From assembly GCA_041664985.1 (NCBI GenBank), contig JBAYJS010000004.1:1-42953 (forward strand): 42,953 bases of DNA, in the 5' to 3' direction. This DNA is from JBAYJS01 sp041664985 (GTDB lineage: Bacteria; Patescibacteriota; Patescibacteriia; Buchananbacterales; UBA6539). The translations under genes and the position numbers were made by a program. A model generated the notes under the pieces. It worked only from the letters and a program-made list of their open reading frames with translations. It did no database searches and was not told the origin of the DNA. Shown piece after piece: positions 38,812 through 42,953 of this stretch. Numbering within the stretch: position 1 is the first letter of the stretch; every line of letters begins with the position of its first letter.

Positions 38812-41800
38812 TTAGAGTCTTTCGTCTTTTTTAACCAAAGTCATAAAAAGCGTTGGTAGGATGAATAAAGTTAAAAATGAAGAAAGCATTAGGCCAAAGA
38901 TAATGGCTGTACCCAAAGCTTTCCAAGTTTCATTGGAAAGAGTGATTGGGATAATGCCAAAAATCGTGCAGATTGAAGTAATAAAGATTGCCTCCAGTCG
39001 CGATTTGCCAGCATCAATAATGGCTTCTTCAAATTCAATGCCGTGGCGCAAATTAAGATTGATTTTATCTACCAGAATAATTGCATTTTTAACCACAATA
39101 CCAAACAGCGCCAAAATGCCGATCAAGCCCGGGAAGCTTAAATTGATGCCGGTAATTGCCAGACCAAAAAATACGCCGATTAAAGCCAGGGGAATTGTGA
39201 TTAAAATAATAATGGCTTTTTTGAAGGAATTAAATTGAATTACCAAAGTGGAAATAATCAGTAAGCCCGCCAAAAGCATCGCTTTCAAAATTGACATTAC
39301 CGATTCGGTATTTTGTTCATTTTCGCCGCCATAAATAATCTGGTAGCCTGATGGGAGTTTATATTTTTTAATTTTACTTTGGAATTCACTCAAAACGGTA
39401 TTGGCGCTGGTTTTACCGGTAACGCCCGCTGAAAGCAAAACCACTCTTTTTTGGTCGATTCTGGTGATGGTGTCAACGGAAGGTTTTAATTCAATTTTAG
39501 CGACGTCTTTGATAAAGACCGGTTGTTTTTTGGTATTGAGAATCTGTAAATTTTGAACTGCTTCCAAATTAGGAATTTTAGCCTTGTCAAATCTGGCAAT
39601 GACTTTAATTTCGTCGCCTTTTTGAATGATGTTGGTTACTTCACTGCCAGAGATTGCCATTCTTAGCATCGAGCCGACGTAGTAAGCATTTAGATTGTAT
39701 AGTTCCAATCTCTCTGGATCTAAAGTAAAAGTATAATCAGCCGGTGATTCTTTTAAAGAAATATTAATATCGGCTACGCCATTGATTGAAGCTAAAATCG
39801 GTTTTAGTTCGTGAGCGATTTGATCTAGCTTTTGCAAATCATCACCGGCAATGCGCGCTTCAAACGCCGAACCGGATGGGGGACCAGCCGAAGGGGATTG
39901 AACAGTAATGGTTGCTTCTTGAATATTTTTTAAATCCTTTCGAATTTTTTCAGCTAAATCATAAGACTTGATTTTGCGATCTTTTTTGTCTTTTAGTTTT
40001 AGGGTAATTGAAGCCACGTTTGACGGATTGCCAAAACTGCCGGCAATTGATTGGGCCGAACCCACACCCACTAAAGTCGAGAAATTACTGATTTCTTTGT
40101 ATTGCAAAAGCTGAGTTTCGACTTGGGTAACAATTTTGCTGGTCTCGTCCAGTTTTAAACCGGTTGGCGCTTCAATATTAATATACAAACTGTCAAAATC
40201 GGAAGCGGAAAAAAATTCAGTTTGGATAATGCCAGTAATTGGCAACAAAATCGCAATTACAAACAAAACGCCGACTGCCACCAAGGTCTTTAGTCTGGTT
40301 TCTTTAGTTGCTAAAATTTTTCGTAAATATTTTTCATAAATTGGCAAAACCTGGTTAAAATGAATCACGCCGTGAATAATCCGACTGAAAGTATTTTCAT
40401 CGTCATGACTGCCTTGCTCTTTTAATTTCTTTTTAATTAGCTCGTCGTTTTGCCATTCCTGTTTTACCAATTCGGCATTGCTAATCATAATTTGTCGGCC
40501 ACTGATTTTGTACCATTTCACCAAAAAAATAACAGTGCCAAGACAGGCAAACGGAACTATGATTTTGAGCATCAGGCTTGAAAGAAACAAAGCTAAAACG
40601 CCGATGCCAAAAATTACGGCTAAAGCCCAAAAGAATAAATTTTTGGTCAGGCGAATTCTTTCCAAAACCGCCGCCAGGGGATGATTGATGATTAAAGCGA
40701 TAATCAGCGATGAGATTAAAGTTACTGAAACGGTAATTGGAATTGATTTGATAAATTCGCCAATGATGCCAGTGGATAGTAGTAGCGGCAAAAATGCCCA
40801 AACCGTGGTGAGAGTTGTGGTCAGTAAAACAACTTTAAAATCGTTTAAAACCAGCAAAACCGCTTCTTCGGGCGTGAATTTACCGGTTTTTAGATATTGT
40901 TTGGTTGCCGACACTACCACAATCGCATCGTCAACCAAAAGACCCAAAGCTAAAATCAAAGAAAAAACCGAAAGGAAGTTTAAAGTAATGCCTTCAACCA
41001 TCATAACGGTGAAAGTGGCAAAAAATACCAACGGTACGGCCATACCGGCCACAATCGCTTCTTTCAAGCCGACAATCAAAAATAAAATACCAACTACTAA
41101 AATTATAGTTAAAGAAAAGTCATGAGTTAACTGGTTAAAATCCTCATTGATTTGATCGGCGGTATTAGAAACAATAATATAGGAAATGCCCGGTGGAAAA
41201 GATTTAACCATTTCATCGATTTTTTGTTTTGATAAATCAGCCGCATCAATAATTGAACCGCCGGTTTTTTTGACAATACTCAAAGAAACTTCCGGTTGCG
41301 GTTGGCCGCCGTTATTGGAAAGTCGGGAGTAGACGGTTTTGTTGATTGCTTTTTCGGAAACTTCGGCAACATCTTTAAGATAAACAATCGCGCCGTTGTC
41401 GGTATGAAATAAAGGAATATTACCCAAAGCCTGGACATCATAAAATCTAGCATCGGCTCTGATCGGAAACGAAAATTTAGTGCCTTCAAAGGTGCCCGCT
41501 GGAATGGTTAAATTAGTGGCTTTGATAATTTGAGTTACTTGATCGGGCGAAAGACTGTAAAAAGTTAATTTTTGCGGATCATAGGCAATTTCAAATTCCT
41601 TTTGATCGCCGCCGGAAATAATCACTTCGCGAACGCCAGGGATTTTTTCCAATTCATCTTTTATTTCGTCAGCATATTTTCTCATGGTAAAACCGTCGTA
41701 AGGCCCGGTAATTGAGACAGTCATAATTGGTGTATCGTCAAAAGAAATTTCTTTGACGATTGGATCATTGGCGTCGGTTGGCAAATCTTTTTTTAGGTCG

Positions 41801-42228
41801 CTGACTTTGTCGCGTAAAGATCTTAAAGAATCATCCAAATTGGCCTTGGCGTCAAATTCTACCGTCACCGTCGAAATTGAATTGGAAGATTTGGAAGTAA
41901 TTTTTTTAATTCCTTTTAAACCCGCAATTGCGGTTTCAATTTTTTTACTGATTAATTCTTCAACGTCCGAAGGCGAAGCACCCGGGTAAGTGGTGGCGAC
42001 AATGGCGATTGGAATTTTAACTTCCGGCTGTGATTCGCGCGGTAAGCTGACAAAAGCATAAACACCAACAATGGTCAGTAACATGATTAATAAAAGCACT
42101 ACCCGAAAATTAGAGACGAAAAAATTAAGCCAACTTTTTTTCAGCTCGGGATTAAATTTTAATTGGTTGAGATAAAGATAATCTGACGACTGGTTATCTT
42201 TTTTTTCAATATTATTTTGGTCGTCCAT
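38812..42228 (-). CDS. RND-family efflux transporter, AcrB-like permease
   Basis: 1138 residues. A first membrane helix (VVLLLIMLLTIVGVYAFVSL) is followed by the periplasmic-type porter segment PRESQPEVKIPIAIVATTYP, then GASPSDVEELI. Helices 2-6 cluster near residues 370-530 with the GLLVDDAIVVV proton-relay Asp pair, and the second half repeats this (GLLIISTLVIQF, LALIGVFFGLAITGI, FGIVVKNAIILVDKIN). This is the HAE1/AcrB two-fold repeat of a proton-driven exporter. It is encoded two bases after the adaptor and shares its operon. The large cytosolic insert with many Lys/Glu near residue 570-600 is longer than usual. The substrate is unknown. Confidence 0.93.
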   Translation of the reverse strand: MDDQNNIEKKDNQSSDYLYLNQLKFNPELKKSWLNFFVSNFRVVLLLIMLLTIVGVYAFVSLPRESQPEVKIPIAIVATTYPGASPSDVEELISKKIETAIAGLKGIKKITSKSSNSISTVTVEFDAKANLDDSLRSLRDKVSDLKKDLPTDANDPIVKEISFDDTPIMTVSITGPYDGFTMRKYADEIKDELEKIPGVREVIISGGDQKEFEIAYDPQKLTFYSLSPDQVTQIIKATNLTIPAGTFEGTKFSFPIRADARFYDVQALGNIPLFHTDNGAIVYLKDVAEVSEKAINKTVYSRLSNNGGQPQPEVSLSIVKKTGGSIIDAADLSKQKIDEMVKSFPPGISYIIVSNTADQINEDFNQLTHDFSLTIILVVGILFLIVGLKEAIVAGMAVPLVFFATFTVMMVEGITLNFLSVFSLILALGLLVDDAIVVVSATKQYLKTGKFTPEEAVLLVLNDFKVVLLTTTLTTVWAFLPLLLSTGIIGEFIKSIPITVSVTLISSLIIALIINHPLAAVLERIRLTKNLFFWALAVIFGIGVLALFLSSLMLKIIVPFACLGTVIFLVKWYKISGRQIMISNAELVKQEWQNDELIKKKLKEQGSHDDENTFSRIIHGVIHFNQVLPIYEKYLRKILATKETRLKTLVAVGVLFVIAILLPITGIIQTEFFSASDFDSLYINIEAPTGLKLDETSKIVTQVETQLLQYKEISNFSTLVGVGSAQSIAGSFGNPSNVASITLKLKDKKDRKIKSYDLAEKIRKDLKNIQEATITVQSPSAGPPSGSAFEARIAGDDLQKLDQIAHELKPILASINGVADINISLKESPADYTFTLDPERLELYNLNAYYVGSMLRMAISGSEVTNIIQKGDEIKVIARFDKAKIPNLEAVQNLQILNTKKQPVFIKDVAKIELKPSVDTITRIDQKRVVLLSAGVTGKTSANTVLSEFQSKIKKYKLPSGYQIIYGGENEQNTESVMSILKAMLLAGLLIISTLVIQFNSFKKAIIILITIPLALIGVFFGLAITGINLSFPGLIGILALFGIVVKNAIILVDKINLNLRHGIEFEEAIIDAGKSRLEAIFITSICTIFGIIPITLSNETWKALGTAIIFGLMLSSFLTLFILPTLFMTLVKKDERL

Positions 42229-42230
42229 AT

Positions 42231-42953
42231 TTATTGGGTTAAAGAAACTTGATCACCGTCTTGAATTAATTTGTTACCGTCAACAACGATAATGGTTTCT
42301 GGTGGCAAATCGGTTTGGATTTGGGCAGTTTCGCCCTCAACTTTGATTAATTTTATTTCAACTTTTTTGGCAATATTATCTTTGACCGTAAAAATATAAT
42401 TGGCATTTTGGCCGATTTCAACCGCTGAAAGGGGAACGATAATGCTGTTTTGCTCGGTGACTTTTTTTTCAATGTCAACCAAAACGCTCATAACCGTGCC
42501 CAAAACAAAAGACTCGTAATCTTTTTGGTCAGGACTGACTTCAATTATAAATCTTTTGGTCAGGTCATCGGCTCGGGGTGAAACGCTTACCACTTTGCCG
42601 GGCAGTATTTTATTGTCGCTATTTCTAATTGAAACCGGCAAGCCAACGGTAATGGCGGTTAAATTTTCCTGGTCAACATAGAACTGAAGTTTAATATCTT
42701 CGGTTTGGCTGATGGCACCTAAAATTTGGCCGGCTGATACCGTGTCGCCATTGGCAACAGCTTTTTTGGTAATCTTTCCAGAAATTGGCGCAATGACCAA
42801 ATGGGAATCGTATAAGCCTTGCAAAGTAATCAAAGCATTGCGGTATTGCAAATCAGCGCCGTCAAGCTGGGATTTAATCGTGGCTTTTAAAGATTCGACA
42901 TTTTGGGCGGCGGTTTTTTCCTGTTGCAAAGCCAACTCGTAAGCTTTTTGGAG
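42231..42953 (-). CDS. RND efflux periplasmic adaptor (membrane-fusion) protein, N terminus missing
   Basis: The open frame runs to the window edge; the upstream codons (LQKAYELALQQEK) continue the coiled-coil, so the gene is 5'-truncated by the window. The visible part has the end of an alpha-helical hairpin (AAQNVESLKATIKSQLDGAD), the lipoyl half HLVIAPISGKITKKAVANGD (the usual apfdG.i....v..G motif), a beta-barrel domain (LQFYVDQENLTAITVG and onward), and a membrane-proximal domain ending DGNKLIQDGDQVSLTQ. It would connect the RND pump to the outside. CPR cells are thought to lack a typical outer membrane, so the adaptor's partner is an open question. Confidence 0.92.
   Translation of the reverse strand, partial: LQKAYELALQQEKTAAQNVESLKATIKSQLDGADLQYRNALITLQGLYDSHLVIAPISGKITKKAVANGDTVSAGQILGAISQTEDIKLQFYVDQENLTAITVGLPVSIRNSDNKILPGKVVSVSPRADDLTKRFIIEVSPDQKDYESFVLGTVMSVLVDIEKKVTEQNSIIVPLSAVEIGQNANYIFTVKDNIAKKVEIKLIKVEGETAQIQTDLPPETIIVVDGNKLIQDGDQVSLTQ

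Overview
The window looks like part of a Candidate Phyla Radiation (Patescibacteria-like) bacterial chromosome. This placement is an inference from gene content: an AT-rich backbone, most backbone genes without a Shine-Dalgarno (SD) sequence, an archaeal/bacterial EndoQ-type repair nuclease, a tiny lysine-rich histone-like protein, a four-helix-bundle (S23-like) protein and many short palindromic repeats. No phylogeny could be run.

Layout. 1-633: 3' end of a 23S rRNA gene, 5S rRNA and terminator. 803-1198: cupin protein. 1426-5752: a sugar block (RHH-nucleotidyltransferase fusion, ROK kinase, GH63/GH37-like hydrolase, GpgS/MpgS-like glycosyltransferase). 5892-11011: a TrmB-like regulator abutting glmS, a MazG-like protein and two GlmU-related proteins, an amino-sugar/UDP-GlcNAc block. 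11013-12432: EndoQ and the lysine-rich protein. 12645-14442 (minus): aminotransferase coupled to an alpha/beta hydrolase. 14537-15655 (minus): tRNA-Ala, tRNA-Val and tRNA-Leu among partial tRNA 3' ends that are interrupted by double hairpins. 15954-19464 (minus): rplS, gmk, an RluD-type pseudouridine synthase and the CCA-adding enzyme. 19557-27717: purine cluster purD / purM-like+purN / purL, covering exactly PRA to AIR. 27756-29724: tRNA-Val(GAC), Nudix hydrolase, tRNA-Ile(UAU) inside a nested palindrome, and a DHH-family protein without its catalytic motifs. 29943-34812: valS, tyrS, four-helix-bundle gene, receiver protein. 34950-35122: candidate structured RNA. 35140-36282: GT4 glycosyltransferase. 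36461-38543 (minus): mutarotase-like protein and TIM-barrel sugar isomerase. 38812-42953 (minus): RND pump and its adaptor, cut by the window edge.

Two kinds of genes are interleaved. The backbone genes are AT-rich, SD-less and packed head to tail. The cupin, the 4475 glycosyltransferase, purD, purM-like, purN, purL and the 36461-38543 pair are visibly GC-richer, have clear SD sequences and sit in discrete transcription units with strong terminators; most have a recognisable promoter with a 17-base spacer. The three purine units share a promoter (TTGACT-17-TAAGAT) followed at once by a short hairpin whose loop carries an SD-like GGAGG and which ends in a T-run. The sugar-isomerase unit has a related leader. 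This recurrent leader is the best candidate here for an undescribed regulatory system. The second is the minus-strand RNA at 34950-35122, and the third is the tRNA-fragment/palindrome family.
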